DNA of 64,000 bases from assembly GCA_963737145.1 (NCBI GenBank), contig CAVTRO010000001.1, forward strand, positions 1-64,000, in the 5' to 3' direction. The notes under the pieces were generated by a model. It was given only the letters and a program-made list of their open reading frames with translations. It made no database searches and was not told the origin of the DNA. A program made the translations under genes and the position numbers. How positions within the stretch are numbered: position 1 is the stretch's first letter; every line of letters begins with the position of its first letter. Source of the stretch: AP-15 sp963737145. GTDB lineage: Bacteria; Pseudomonadota; Alphaproteobacteria; ATCC43930; CGMCC-115725. Shown piece after piece: positions 44,439-53,668 of the stretch.

Positions 44439-45923
44439 ATGCCCATGCCGCAACGTGTCCGGTATTCCGATGCGATCGAGCCGTTGGTCCAGTTCATCGA
44501 GGATACGTCCCCCTCTGAGATTCTGGATCGCACACTGGACAAGCTGCGCGCCGGGGTACCCACGCAGACCATGCTGACAGCTTCTGCCCTCGCGGTGACC
44601 CGTTCGACCGAAATGCCGCCTGGTCATCACGGCGGGCCGCTGCATCCTTTGGCAGGCCTCTACGCGGTCTCGAAGACAGTCGAGCGGCTGGAGGGCGAAG
44701 AGCGCTTTCTGCCGGTGCTGCAACACGTGGCGCTGACCAACAAGCACATCCACCATCCGGCGATGGGGCCCTATGCCCTGCCCGAATTCGAGCCGGAGGA
44801 TGCCGGCGGGGTCGAAGCGGCCAAAGCGGCGTTTCTGAAGGCGGTGGGCCGCGGCGAGTGGAACAAGGCCGACCACCTTTATCTGTGGCTGTGGGAGCAT
44901 GCGCCGCGGATCGAAGCGTTCGATCTGCTGTTGAGCGTCGCGATCCCGAAGAATTTCCACGACGACCATTACTTCATGTTTCCCGGGACGGTGTGGCGCG
45001 CCTTCGAGACCGGGGTTCTCGACAAGGATCTGTTCCCGGTCGTGATGCGGCCGGTGGTGCGCTTTGTGACCCGTTCGCCGGTCGCCCCCAACAACCCGAT
45101 GCCGTCGCCGCTGCCGCAGATCGAAGCGTTGATCGAGGAGCACCAGTTGCTCGGCCGCATCCTGCGCCAGCGCAGCGGCGAGGATGAGGTGGCGGCGATC
45201 GGCGAACTGGGCGAGGCGATCGCCGCCGTCGACGTCTTTTCGGAGATTCCCGTGCTGATGGCAAAGGGCTTGGCCGGGGGGCTTTCGCTCGAGGGCGGTG
45301 GTGAGGCGCTTTCGATCGGGGCGGCCGGTCTCTTCCTGCGCTCGCTCGGCGGCAATCCGATGGATGTCCATCTGCACACCAGCGTCAACCTGCGGCGTTA
45401 CCTGCTGCGGCAGGACGGGATCAGCCCCAAGAACAAGCTAATGCTATTGTTGACGTGGCAGTCGGGCCCAGAGATCCGCTCGACCGCGACGCGGATGCAG
45501 CCCTACCCGCAGCCCGATATGGCAGCGGTCGCCGCGTTGCCGCCGCGGAGCCAGGAGGAGCTCCTCGACGCGATCAGGCACAGCATCTACAACCAGCCGC
45601 CGATTGACATGTCCAACGTCAATCTTGGGAGCCTGCGCGCGGTGCCGGAGGTCAAGGAGACAGTAAACCTGGCCACACAATACATGAAGGCCGGCTATGA
45701 CCCGCGGGCGCTGATCGCGCGTCTCGCCGAGATCGTGTGCCACGACAATTTCACCGAGATGCACGCCTTCAAGCATCACCAGTCGATCGTCGAGGAATAC
45801 CACGCCACCCACGAGCCCTGGCGCTGGATGCACCTCGTCTGCGGCGCCCAAGCCGCCGCAATCTCCTTCGGTAAGAGCATGACGGTCTACGAGGAGTATC
45901 TCGAACTCCTCCACGCCGCGTAG
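44439..45923 (+). CDS. Unrecognised His-rich protein, 494 aa
   Basis: I do not firmly recognise this protein. It is soluble-looking with no signal peptide, and ATG 44439 has a strong AAGGAGA site. Histidines cluster in short motifs: PPGHHGGPLHP (about residue 63), TNKHIHHPAMG, FHDDHYFMFPG, DVHLHTS and the C-terminal HDNFTEMHAFKHHQSI then EYHATHEPWRWMHL. These look like metal ligands of a helical oxygenase-like or hydrolase fold. There is a weak likeness to the questin-oxidase-like family, too weak to name it. It is a stand-alone gene with a hairpin after its stop. Confidence 0.75.
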   Translation: MPMPQRVRYSDAIEPLVQFIEDTSPSEILDRTLDKLRAGVPTQTMLTASALAVTRSTEMPPGHHGGPLHPLAGLYAVSKTVERLEGEERFLPVLQHVALTNKHIHHPAMGPYALPEFEPEDAGGVEAAKAAFLKAVGRGEWNKADHLYLWLWEHAPRIEAFDLLLSVAIPKNFHDDHYFMFPGTVWRAFETGVLDKDLFPVVMRPVVRFVTRSPVAPNNPMPSPLPQIEALIEEHQLLGRILRQRSGEDEVAAIGELGEAIAAVDVFSEIPVLMAKGLAGGLSLEGGGEALSIGAAGLFLRSLGGNPMDVHLHTSVNLRRYLLRQDGISPKNKLMLLLTWQSGPEIRSTATRMQPYPQPDMAAVAALPPRSQEELLDAIRHSIYNQPPIDMSNVNLGSLRAVPEVKETVNLATQYMKAGYDPRALIARLAEIVCHDNFTEMHAFKHHQSIVEEYHATHEPWRWMHLVCGAQAAAISFGKSMTVYEEYLELLHAA

Positions 45924-45931
45924 GCGCGGTT

Positions 45932-45971
45932 GGGCGACACAGGGAGGCGCAACGGTTCCCCTGTGTCCCCC
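45932..45971 (+). terminator. Strong hairpin downstream of the His-rich gene
   Basis: GACACAGGG (45936-45944) pairs perfectly with CCCTGTGTC (45959-45967), extended by GGG/CCC across a one-base bulge. It starts nine bases after the stop at 45923 and lies before the OsmF-type operon. It is likely a terminator, though without a clear U-tract. Confidence 0.6.
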
Positions 45972-46040
45972 TTGCGACCCGAAATAAGACCCGGGGTGGC
46001 CGTCGGCCGGTAAAGACATCTGGCGCGCAAGGTAACTGCC

Positions 46041-46961
46041 GTGCGTACGCTTGCCAATGCCGCCGCGGCCGTTTTGGCCATCGCTTTGATCGGCTCGCCG
46101 GCGCAGGCGCGCGGCGGGGCTGTGGTTGTGGCGTCGAAGATCGATACCGAAGGCGCCTTGCTCGGCAACATAATCCTGGCGCTGCTCCGATCGCACGGCG
46201 TCGCCGTCGAAAACAAGCTCCAGCTCGGGCCGACCAACATCGTACGCGCCGCCATTCTTGCAGGACAGGTCGACATCTATCCTGAATATACCGGGAACGG
46301 CGCGCTGTTCTTCCACAAGGAGCGAGATCCGGCGTGGAAGAATTGGCAGCGCGGTTACGCGCTGGTCGAGGCGCTCTGCCGGGAAAAAAACCATCTGGTG
46401 TGGCTGACCCCGGCGCCGGCGAACAATACTTGGGTGATTGCCGTGCGCCGAGATGTGGCGGAGCGCCAACACCTCGCCACGATGGATGATTTCGCGAATT
46501 ACGTAAAAGAGGGCGGCAGGATCAAGCTCGCCGCCTCGGCGGAGTTTGTCGAGAGCCCGTCGGCATTGCCGGCTTTCGAGGCGACCTACGGCTTCCGGCT
46601 GTCGGACGAGCAGTTGCTGACTTTGTCGGGCGGCAACACCGCCGCCACGTTGCGCGCGGCGGCCGAGGAGATGTCCGGCGTCAACGCCGCGATGGCTTAT
46701 GGCACGGACGGCGCGCTGGCGGCGCTCGGGCTCGTCGCGCTCAACGACGACAAGGGCGCGCAAATCGTCTACGCGCCGGCCCCAGTCGTTCGCGAGCCGG
46801 TGCTGCAGGAACATCCCGAAATCCGCACATTGCTCGATCCGGTCTTCGCCACCCTGACCCTCGAGACCCTGCAAAAGCTCAATGCCGAAATTGCCGTCGA
46901 CGGGCAAGAGGCCGGAGCGGTCGCGGTCTCCTATCTCCGATCGAAGAAATTCCTGCCGTGA
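46041..46961 (+). CDS. Glycine betaine/choline ABC transporter substrate-binding protein (OsmF/YehZ-like)
   Basis: 306-aa periplasmic binding protein of the OpuAC/QAT family. It starts at GTG 46041 (AAGGTA upstream), with a signal peptide ending GSPAQARGG. The mature start VVVASKIDTEGALLGNIIL and GQVDIYPEYTGNGALFF are diagnostic for OsmF/YehZ-type proteins. AEFVESPSALPAFEATYGF is the hinge region. Ligands of this group are glycine betaine, choline or related quaternary amines. Its stop overlaps the permease start (GTGA). Confidence 0.9.
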   Translation: MRTLANAAAAVLAIALIGSPAQARGGAVVVASKIDTEGALLGNIILALLRSHGVAVENKLQLGPTNIVRAAILAGQVDIYPEYTGNGALFFHKERDPAWKNWQRGYALVEALCREKNHLVWLTPAPANNTWVIAVRRDVAERQHLATMDDFANYVKEGGRIKLAASAEFVESPSALPAFEATYGFRLSDEQLLTLSGGNTAATLRAAAEEMSGVNAAMAYGTDGALAALGLVALNDDKGAQIVYAPAPVVREPVLQEHPEIRTLLDPVFATLTLETLQKLNAEIAVDGQEAGAVAVSYLRSKKFLP

Positions 46962-48169
46962 CTGTCCAGCCGAGTCTCGCCAGCCACCGTCCTGCGTTCC
47001 TTCTTTCCATCGGTATTTATGACCAGGTGCTGTTCGTCTTGGTGATCGTTGCGGTGGCTGCAGTTGCGCTGTCGGGCTTTGTCGGCGAGGCGCCGAACCG
47101 GCTCGTTTCCGGCAGGGCAATCCCGTTATGGACAGCAGCCGGCGCGCTGCTGACTGCCGGCATTGCAATACTGGGCGGGGCATTGGCGGCGGCATGCCTG
47201 ATACGGCCGAGCAGTGCGCTGCACTGCGCCGTCGCCGCAATCGCCGCCGGGCTGCTGCTGCTTGTCCTGGCCGCAGCGGGGCAGGCGGCCAGCCACCTCG
47301 CGCAAAGCGCGAGGCCCGCCTCCCGCATTTCGCTGGGTCCTGCGTTCTGGGTGCTCGGCGCATGCGCCGCCCTTGCCGTGGGCGATGCGCTGCAGCGCCT
47401 CGGCGCCGGGGTTATTGCGCAGCTGGTCACGGTCGTGGGGATCGCTTCGGGTATGCTGCTGATGGCGGCGAGCGGCACATTCGACGCGCTTTCCCTTGCG
47501 AAGGAATACGAAATCCACCGCCGGGTTTTTGCCGACGCGATGGCCCGCCACATGACATTGGTTGGAGCATCGGTGGGTGCCGCGGGGGCGATCGGTTTCC
47601 CGCTCGGCGTCGCCACTGCCAGGCGTCCGGGCTTGCAGAGCCCGGTATTCGCCGTATTGAACATCCTACAGACTATTCCGTCCATCGCGCTGTTCGGATT
47701 GCTGATCCTGCCGTTGTCGGCGCTGGCCGCCGCGGTGCCGCGGCTCGCCGCTTATGGCATCGGGGGCATCGGGGTGACGCCGGCGATCATCGCGCTGGTG
47801 CTCTATGCGCTGCTGCCGGTGGTTCGCAGCACATCGGTCGGTTTGACGGGTGTCGACAGTGCCGCTACCGAAGCCGGACGGGGCATGGGGATGAGCCCGG
47901 GACAGATCTTCCGCGAGATCGAACTGCCGCTCGCCTTGCCGGTGTTGCTCGCCGGGCTGCGCATCGTTATCGTGCAGGCGATCGGCTTGGCGGTGGTCAC
48001 GGCGCTGATCGGCGCGGGCGGGCTCGGAACCTTTGTCTTTGAGGGTCTCGGCCAATATGCCATTGATCTCGTGCTGCTCGGCGCTTTGCCGGCGATCTTT
48101 CTCGCGCTCGCCGCCGATTTTATGCTTCAGATCCTGACCGTCGTGCTGCGCCAGCGGTTTGCGCAATGA
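46958..48169 (+). CDS. Glycine betaine/choline ABC transporter permease (OsmW/OsmY-like)
   Basis: 403-aa inner-membrane permease. The N-terminal half (about 1-190) holds extra hydrophobic helices, as in YehY/OsmY; the C-terminal half is the BPD_transp_1 domain, with the EAA loop TEAGRGMGMSPGQIFREIELP. GTG 46958 overlaps the binding-protein stop and the gene ends on the ATPase start (ATGA). Only one permease is present, unlike the two (W and Y) in Escherichia coli, so the channel is probably a homodimer. Confidence 0.9.
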   Translation: MTVQPSLASHRPAFLLSIGIYDQVLFVLVIVAVAAVALSGFVGEAPNRLVSGRAIPLWTAAGALLTAGIAILGGALAAACLIRPSSALHCAVAAIAAGLLLLVLAAAGQAASHLAQSARPASRISLGPAFWVLGACAALAVGDALQRLGAGVIAQLVTVVGIASGMLLMAASGTFDALSLAKEYEIHRRVFADAMARHMTLVGASVGAAGAIGFPLGVATARRPGLQSPVFAVLNILQTIPSIALFGLLILPLSALAAAVPRLAAYGIGGIGVTPAIIALVLYALLPVVRSTSVGLTGVDSAATEAGRGMGMSPGQIFREIELPLALPVLLAGLRIVIVQAIGLAVVTALIGAGGLGTFVFEGLGQYAIDLVLLGALPAIFLALAADFMLQILTVVLRQRFAQ

Positions 48170-49089
48170 TCGAGATCGACGAAGTCACGAAATTTTACGG
48201 CGAGCGCCGCGCCGTCGACCGGCTTTCATTGACCGTTCCGGCGGGAGATTTCTGTGTCTTGCTGGGCTCGTCCGGTTGCGGCAAATCGACGACCTTGAAG
48301 ATGATCAACCGGCTGCTCGCGGCCGATGCCGGGCAAGTCCGGGTGGCCGGCGAGGACATCGCGACCGTGCCGGCCGAGCAGTTGCGGCGGCGTATTGGGT
48401 ATGCAATCCAGTCCATCGGTCTCTTTCCGCATTGGACGGTCGAGGACAACATCGCCACTGTCCCGCGCCTCCTCAAATGGCCGCGGGCGCGCCGGGGCGA
48501 CCGCGTCACGGAGCTGCTCCAACTGTTTCGCCTCGAGCCGGCCGCCTATCGCGGGAAATACCCGCACCAGCTTTCGGGGGGCGAGCAGCAGCGCGTCGGG
48601 GTCGCCCGCGCGCTCGCCGCCGATCCCGAATTGCTGCTGATGGATGAGCCGTTCGGCGCGGTCGACCCGCTGACCCGCGACGATTTGCAGGCGGAATTGT
48701 TGCGCATTCACCGGGCGATGAAGAAAACGATTGTGTTCGTGACCCATGACATTGAGGAGGCGCTGCGCCTGGCGACCCATATCGCCGTGATGCAAGAAGG
48801 GCGGATCGCGCAACTCGGCTCGCCGCTCGACATCCTCGAACGCCCGGCGAGCGAATTTGTGGCGGACTTTGTCGGTCGGCAGGGCATCGGCCTCAAGCTC
48901 CTGTCGGTGCGGAAGATCGCCGACCGCATGCGCCCGGGCGAAACCGCCGAAGGCGAGCCGCTCTCGTTCGACACATCGCTGCGCGACGCGCTCTCGGCGA
49001 TGACCACGCGCCGCACCGACCGGCTGCCGGTGTGCGACGCGGCGGGCCGCAAGGTCGGGGCAATCATGCTCGCCGATCTGGTTCGGTAA
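48166..49089 (+). CDS. Glycine betaine/choline ABC transporter ATP-binding protein (OsmV-like) with C-terminal CBS-type region
   Basis: 307-aa ATPase. Motifs: Walker A LGSSGCGKSTT, Q-loop AIQSIGLFPHWTV, signature LSGGEQQRVGVARAL, Walker B LLMDEPFGAVDP, switch VTHDIEEAL. The region after about 235, with SFDTSLRDALSAMTTRRTDRLPVCDAAGRKVGAIMLADL split over two strands, is a single CBS repeat; in related transporters such repeats sense ionic strength. Last gene of the three-gene operon. Its stop is only nine bases from the broken CinA-type copy on the other strand. Confidence 0.92.
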   Translation: MIEIDEVTKFYGERRAVDRLSLTVPAGDFCVLLGSSGCGKSTTLKMINRLLAADAGQVRVAGEDIATVPAEQLRRRIGYAIQSIGLFPHWTVEDNIATVPRLLKWPRARRGDRVTELLQLFRLEPAAYRGKYPHQLSGGEQQRVGVARALAADPELLLMDEPFGAVDPLTRDDLQAELLRIHRAMKKTIVFVTHDIEEALRLATHIAVMQEGRIAQLGSPLDILERPASEFVADFVGRQGIGLKLLSVRKIADRMRPGETAEGEPLSFDTSLRDALSAMTTRRTDRLPVCDAAGRKVGAIMLADLVR

Positions 49090-49097
49090 AGGCGACC

Positions 49098-49865
49098 GCA
49101 CGTCCCCCGTCTGCACGTCCTCGTGCGCGAATCTCGGATGAGGAGATGTCGAAGCGGAAACGGTGCTCGGGGATTTCGATGAAGAGATCGGCATAGCGCC
49201 GCGGCACGGGGATGTCGCTGAGCGCGCGTATGCGCCCCGCCGCGTCGAGGCGCACGGCCACGAGAAAGCTGCTCCCCGAACTGGCGATTTCTTCGAGCGC
49301 CCCATGCATTCGCAGCTCGTCATCGCCATAATATTTTGGCGCAACCAGCCGCTCCGCCGTATCCGCGCCGATCACAAACGTCGCAGGCGCGGGCCAGCTT
49401 GAGGACGATCGCGTGCGAAACGAGGTCTTCTTCGGCGGCGCGATCACGCCGGCCCTTGGCCATCACGCAAGTGCAGTGCGCGATTTGGGCGGCGTTGGCG
49501 AAGGCGATGTGAAATCGATGCTCGCCTCTGCGCGGGCGATCTCTCACCAATGCCGCTGTGGCACCCAGGCCGACCAGATCGGTGCCCGCCGGCACCAGCC
49601 TGGCTGCGTGCGCCCGCGCGGTCCGGGCCATCGCGATTGCGGTATCAGAGCTGCACGCCTGTGCCGGCGCAAAGCCCGAGAAACGTCGCCAGCGCCAGTG
49701 CGTCGTAGGGAACCTGCGCCTCGATCAGGAGCCGCGAGCCGCCGGGACGCGCAGCAAATCGCCGACCGCCGCACTGCCGCCCCCGTTGATCGCGAGCGCA
49801 GCCTTGCGGCCGGACGCGTACAGTGCGGAAATCAATTGTTGCCACGCGGCATGCGACGGGCTCAT
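49098..49865 (-). pseudogene. Broken copy of the CinA-nucleotidylyltransferase gene (parent at 56967-58175)
   Basis: Near-identical relative of the gene at 56967-58175, in the same orientation. It keeps the start (MSPSHAAWQQLISAL) and the very end (ISSSEIRARGRADGG) but is disrupted twice. One extra G in a G-run near 49670 shifts the frame after TFLG. A deletion of about 412 bp, with junction near 49381-49390 (matching 57269-57680 of the parent), removes residues 165-302, including the whole HxGH nucleotide site. The two flanks join with a 2-base overlap. It cannot make a functional enzyme. Confidence 0.9.
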
Positions 49866-49971
49866 GGTGCGTGTGTGGAGATCACGCTGGTGCCGACGCC
49901 GGAGCGGCGGCCGATCGAATGGCTGGCAGCGGATCCAGAGCGGGTCCGAGCGCGCCTTTGGGTTCTTGTTT

Positions 49972-50790
49972 TTATTTGCGATCGGGGATCGGCGGGATTT
50001 GCACCCCTGCCTTGAAGCCTTGCAGGGTCCAGTCGTAGACGGCGGTGCTGGCGCGGAAGGCGCCGATACGAGGCGACGCCAGGTCGAGAATGTCGACGAT
50101 CACAACCGTCCACATGATGCCGAGGAGCGCTACCATTATATGCACTTGCTTGCCGGTGAGACCCAGTTGAAAGCCGAGGGCGGCCATGCCCAGCAGCGTC
50201 ATTCCGAGCAGCAACCAAAAAATCGGTGACGGTAGTCGTAAATAGTAAGCAAAACGTTCGACCGTGGCTTGGTCAAAAGTGTCGTTGATTGCCGCCATCA
50301 GCGATGTGGAAACCGTGTTCGGCTGTTCGCGCACGATTGCAGCCATGTGTCCCCATATTTTCGACTGCAACGCATTGGTGCGCTGATTGAGTTCATCGAT
50401 AGCAGCGCGATTTTTCTCCTCGCTAACGTAGTCCCTTCTCACCTGCGCGTATTCCTCCAACAATCTTGCAATCTCCGGGCCCCGTGCGTGGCCGATCGCC
50501 TCCGCCCGCAGCCACGCGGTGCCGATCGCGTTGGCCTCGGCAAGCGTCCCCTCGACACGTTCGCTGAAGCGGGTGTTGGCGAACGACAGAGTGAGCGCCA
50601 GAACGAACGCCAACAGACTGAGCATGCCGCCGACGACAACACCGACACCTTCGGCGTGAATCTCTCCTCCGCTCGCTCTGCGGCGGGAGCCGAACCAGTA
50701 ACCGGCCTCATGTGCCAGCATCTGCGCAACCCACAGCAGCAAGGCAAAAGCGAAAACGCTCCAGTTGGCGATCGCCGCGAGCACGGTCAT
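49972..50790 (-). CDS. Membrane protein, DUF4239 (bestrophin-like domain)
   Basis: 272-aa integral membrane protein. Two N-terminal helices (about 5-25 and 50-72) frame a basic loop; the middle is a long charged helical region (RLLEEYAQVRRDYVSEEKNR), and two more helices follow (about 185-235, SPIFWLLLGMTLLGMAALGF). This is the DUF4239 layout, distantly related to bestrophin channels. It ends the co-directional sulfatase locus, 62 bp after the HAD gene. Function unknown. Confidence 0.85.
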   Translation of the reverse strand: MTVLAAIANWSVFAFALLLWVAQMLAHEAGYWFGSRRRASGGEIHAEGVGVVVGGMLSLLAFVLALTLSFANTRFSERVEGTLAEANAIGTAWLRAEAIGHARGPEIARLLEEYAQVRRDYVSEEKNRAAIDELNQRTNALQSKIWGHMAAIVREQPNTVSTSLMAAINDTFDQATVERFAYYLRLPSPIFWLLLGMTLLGMAALGFQLGLTGKQVHIMVALLGIMWTVVIVDILDLASPRIGAFRASTAVYDWTLQGFKAGVQIPPIPDRK

Positions 50791-50852
50791 TGCGGTATTT
50801 CTTGGAGCCGGGTGCAGCGTTGCGGCCGAAATCGATCCGTGGCGTTTGCCCG

Positions 50853-51878
50853 CTAGTGATCAAAGGCAAAGATACGCTTCCAGTCGTTCTTCATGCTGAT
50901 AATCGCCCAGCCCTGTTTCTTTGCCTCGTCATATAAGGCTTGGGTAAAGGTACCGACTTTGGTGGTGAGTAGTCCGAGCGCCGGGCCATAGGCGTATTCG
51001 CGCTGGGCGTCGTCGTGCAATACCAGCACCGCCAGCCGCGCGCCCGCGCCGGCCTTGCTATATTCAAGCATTTGCCGGTCACCGATGGAATTCCCGAACG
51101 CCGCGTAGGGCCGGCGGCCGATCATCAAGTGGATGCCCTCCGGTTTGCCGGCGTTGTCATCGTTTAGGAGCAGCTTGGGTTCCTTAGTAAGGGTCGGGCG
51201 GCCATTCTTGTCGTAGCCATAATGCGTACCGCCGGCAGTGCCGACCACCTGCTCGGGCGGAATGCCGTAGACCTGCTCGGAATAAACTCTTACGAAGTCC
51301 TGGCCGCCGCCGGTGACGATGTAGGTCCGGAATCCATTGCCCCGCAAATATTTCAAAAGCTCGACCATCGGCAAGTAGCTCAGCTCGGTATAGGGCCGAC
51401 CCCAGCGCGGATCCCTAGCCGTGGCAAGCCACGCCCTCACCTCCGATTGAAATTCGTCGACACTCATGCCGCTAAGGGTGGCGGCGAGAATCTTGACAAG
51501 ATCGTCGGCCGAGAGCTTCGCGATCGCCGCCCGATTACCCGACAATACCGTTCTGAACGGTTCTACATTCGCCAGCTCCGGCTTCTGCTTCACAAGCGCC
51601 GGCACCCGCCCCAGGCAATAGACCACCTGCGTGTAGAGGGGATGCTCGACCCACAGCGTCCCATCCTGATCGAAGGTGGCAACGCGATCCGCCAGCGGTA
51701 CGAACCTCGCGCTCGCATCATCCGTCACGGTTTTGACGAATGCAATGATCGCCTGTTTGGCCGGGCCGTCATTCCACAAAGGCATGGGATCGACCTGCGC
51801 CACGGCCCGGGGACCCAAGGCGAGGCCTATGATGACGACAACCAGCAAAGCCAGAAATTGGCGGCCACGGCATTTCAT
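50853..51878 (-). CDS. Exported HAD-family phosphatase
   Basis: 341-aa protein with a signal peptide (ATG 51878; hydrophobic LALLVVVIIGLALG, cleavage near RAVAQ). HAD motif I is ATFDQDGTLWVEH (nucleophile and acid Asp), motif II lies near YIVTGGGQDF, and motif IV is FGNSIGDRQML. It is therefore a periplasmic HAD phosphatase. It follows the arylsulfatase gene by 71 bp on the same strand. The substrate is unknown; a phosphorylated organic from the sulfatase pathway is plausible. Confidence 0.9.
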   Translation of the reverse strand: MKCRGRQFLALLVVVIIGLALGPRAVAQVDPMPLWNDGPAKQAIIAFVKTVTDDASARFVPLADRVATFDQDGTLWVEHPLYTQVVYCLGRVPALVKQKPELANVEPFRTVLSGNRAAIAKLSADDLVKILAATLSGMSVDEFQSEVRAWLATARDPRWGRPYTELSYLPMVELLKYLRGNGFRTYIVTGGGQDFVRVYSEQVYGIPPEQVVGTAGGTHYGYDKNGRPTLTKEPKLLLNDDNAGKPEGIHLMIGRRPYAAFGNSIGDRQMLEYSKAGAGARLAVLVLHDDAQREYAYGPALGLLTTKVGTFTQALYDEAKKQGWAIISMKNDWKRIFAFDH

Positions 51879-51949
51879 AACAACCTCACTGGGAGAAGGC
51901 CCGCGCGAGCGCGAGCGCGGGCCGGCCACTCCGCCTCAAATCCGATGGG

Positions 51950-53668
51950 TCAGTTTCCGGTCGGCAGCGGGATAGACATGCCCTGCTTGGCCAACTCGTC
52001 GCGGATGAATTGGAAGCGCTCATAGCCCGACAGCGTGATCGGTCCGCTATAGGCTTCGCTCTGCGGTTTGCGCGGCGGATACTTGACATACGTCTGCATC
52101 AGTTCCTTGACCGCTGCGTTTATCGTGACCAGGACCCAGGTATGCTCGGTATAGTTGTTCATGAATATATCGTAACGTTCCTGCGGGTCCTGCCATAAAT
52201 CGAACACCTGGGGCACGGTCGCGACATACTGCTCCTGCCCTTTCCAGCCGAGGTTCGAATCGACCGCGAGGCCGCCGGTCGGCTCGCCATCGCCGCCGCG
52301 CAAGTTGAAGACCGCCTTAAAGTGACCGACCCGCGCCGCGCCTGGCGTCAGTTCGTTCTCGGTGAAGTAGAACCAAGAATTTCGCGGCGATGATCCGGTG
52401 CCAAACAGCACCGGCGTCAAATCGTAACTGTCGAAGATGATCGGTTTTCCTTCGCGATCGTTCTCCGGCAGCTTCGACCCGCCGAGCGCGGCGAAGGTCG
52501 CCATGTAGTCGAGACCGCCGACGATCTCCGAGTTCCTGCTTCCGGCCTTGATACGCGGCCCCCAGGCGATGGAAGGAACCCGTGAGCCACCCTCGCGGTC
52601 CGTCCCTTTCGTGCCGCGGAACGGCGTATAACCGGCATCCGGATAGACGTCCTGCCACGCACCGTTGTCAGTGGTCCAGAAGACGTAAGTGTTCTTGTCG
52701 AGGCCAAGCGCGCGCACCTTGTCCATGATGCGACCGATACGGGTGTCGTTCTCGACGACCAAGTCCGCGTATTTCGACTTGGACGGGGACTTGTGCTGGA
52801 ACTCCGGGGCCGGCAGGTTCGGCTGGTGCACCTTCATGAAGTTGACGCTCATGAAGAACGGCTGGCCCGACTTGCCGTTACGATCGAGATATTCGAGCGC
52901 CGCCTTCTCGACGTACTCGTCGAAGAACGGGATCCCGACAACGCCTCTGTCCGGCGTGTTGACGTATTCGCCGTTGATCTTGAAGTCCTCGCGCGCCGTC
53001 TCCCCGGCATTGCCCGACAACGCTCCCTTGGTCACCCTCTGGAACATCTCCCGCAGCTGCGGGTCCATGTCCGGGAACCAGTTGGGGTCGCCATAGGTGT
53101 AGGCGTTGAGGTGGTAAAGTCCGCAATACTTCATCTCGTCATAGCCCTGCGCGTTGGGTAGCGCGTAATCGGCCTCGCCGAGATGCCATTTGCCGGTGAA
53201 GAAGGTCTTGTAGCCTGCCGTCTTCAATACGGACGCGAGCGTCCATTCCGCCGCCGGCAAGCCGCCGCCCTGGCCCTGAAAGGCGACCGTCGTCATGCCG
53301 CTGCGATTCGGGTTGCGGCCCGTCTGCATCGCGGCGCGACCCGGCGTGCAGCTCGGCTGCGCGTAGAAGGACGTGAACATCATCCCTTCCGCCGCCAAGC
53401 GGTCGATGTTCGGCGTCGGCATGCCCCGGGCTTCGCCGCCCAGATAGCAGCCGGCATCGCCATAGCCGAAATCATCGGACACGATCATGATGATGTTGGG
53501 CTTGTTGCCGCTCGCCGCCGTCCCGGGCTGCGTTCCCGGCTGCGTCCCCGCACCTTGAGCATGCGCCGAGGGAAGTGGTGCCGCGGCGGCCGCCAGGGCT
53601 GTCGTTCCCAGCAAAACATCGCGGCGCCTCATGCCGCTCGGTCTTTTACCTTCTGTCTTTTCGCTCAT
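51950..53668 (-). CDS. Arylsulfatase, formylglycine-type, Tat exported
   Basis: 572-aa sulfatase that hydrolyses organic sulfate esters. The Tat signal is RRRDVLLGTTALAAAAA, followed by a PGTQPGT linker. Metal Asps lie in IVSDDFGYGD (about 64-71). The active-site motif is CTPGR at 107-111, whose Cys must be oxidised to formylglycine. Further ligands are in TGKWHLGEADYA and WTTDNGAWQD. ATG 53668 overlaps the stop of the formylglycine-generating enzyme (ATGA), so enzyme and activator are translated together. The substrate is unknown. Confidence 0.95.
   Translation of the reverse strand: MSEKTEGKRPSGMRRRDVLLGTTALAAAAAPLPSAHAQGAGTQPGTQPGTAASGNKPNIIMIVSDDFGYGDAGCYLGGEARGMPTPNIDRLAAEGMMFTSFYAQPSCTPGRAAMQTGRNPNRSGMTTVAFQGQGGGLPAAEWTLASVLKTAGYKTFFTGKWHLGEADYALPNAQGYDEMKYCGLYHLNAYTYGDPNWFPDMDPQLREMFQRVTKGALSGNAGETAREDFKINGEYVNTPDRGVVGIPFFDEYVEKAALEYLDRNGKSGQPFFMSVNFMKVHQPNLPAPEFQHKSPSKSKYADLVVENDTRIGRIMDKVRALGLDKNTYVFWTTDNGAWQDVYPDAGYTPFRGTKGTDREGGSRVPSIAWGPRIKAGSRNSEIVGGLDYMATFAALGGSKLPENDREGKPIIFDSYDLTPVLFGTGSSPRNSWFYFTENELTPGAARVGHFKAVFNLRGGDGEPTGGLAVDSNLGWKGQEQYVATVPQVFDLWQDPQERYDIFMNNYTEHTWVLVTINAAVKELMQTYVKYPPRKPQSEAYSGPITLSGYERFQFIRDELAKQGMSIPLPTGN

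Noticed and set aside
45444..47363. Long minus-strand open frame (639 codons)
   Set aside because: It runs antisense to the His-rich gene end and the OsmF gene; Arg/Gln-rich shadow composition typical of high-GC antisense frames.
48226..49344. Minus-strand open frame whose start is repeated at 56732-57229
   Set aside because: The identical start comes from the duplicated CinA-type gene's sequence read in another frame; it is a shadow, not a second gene family.
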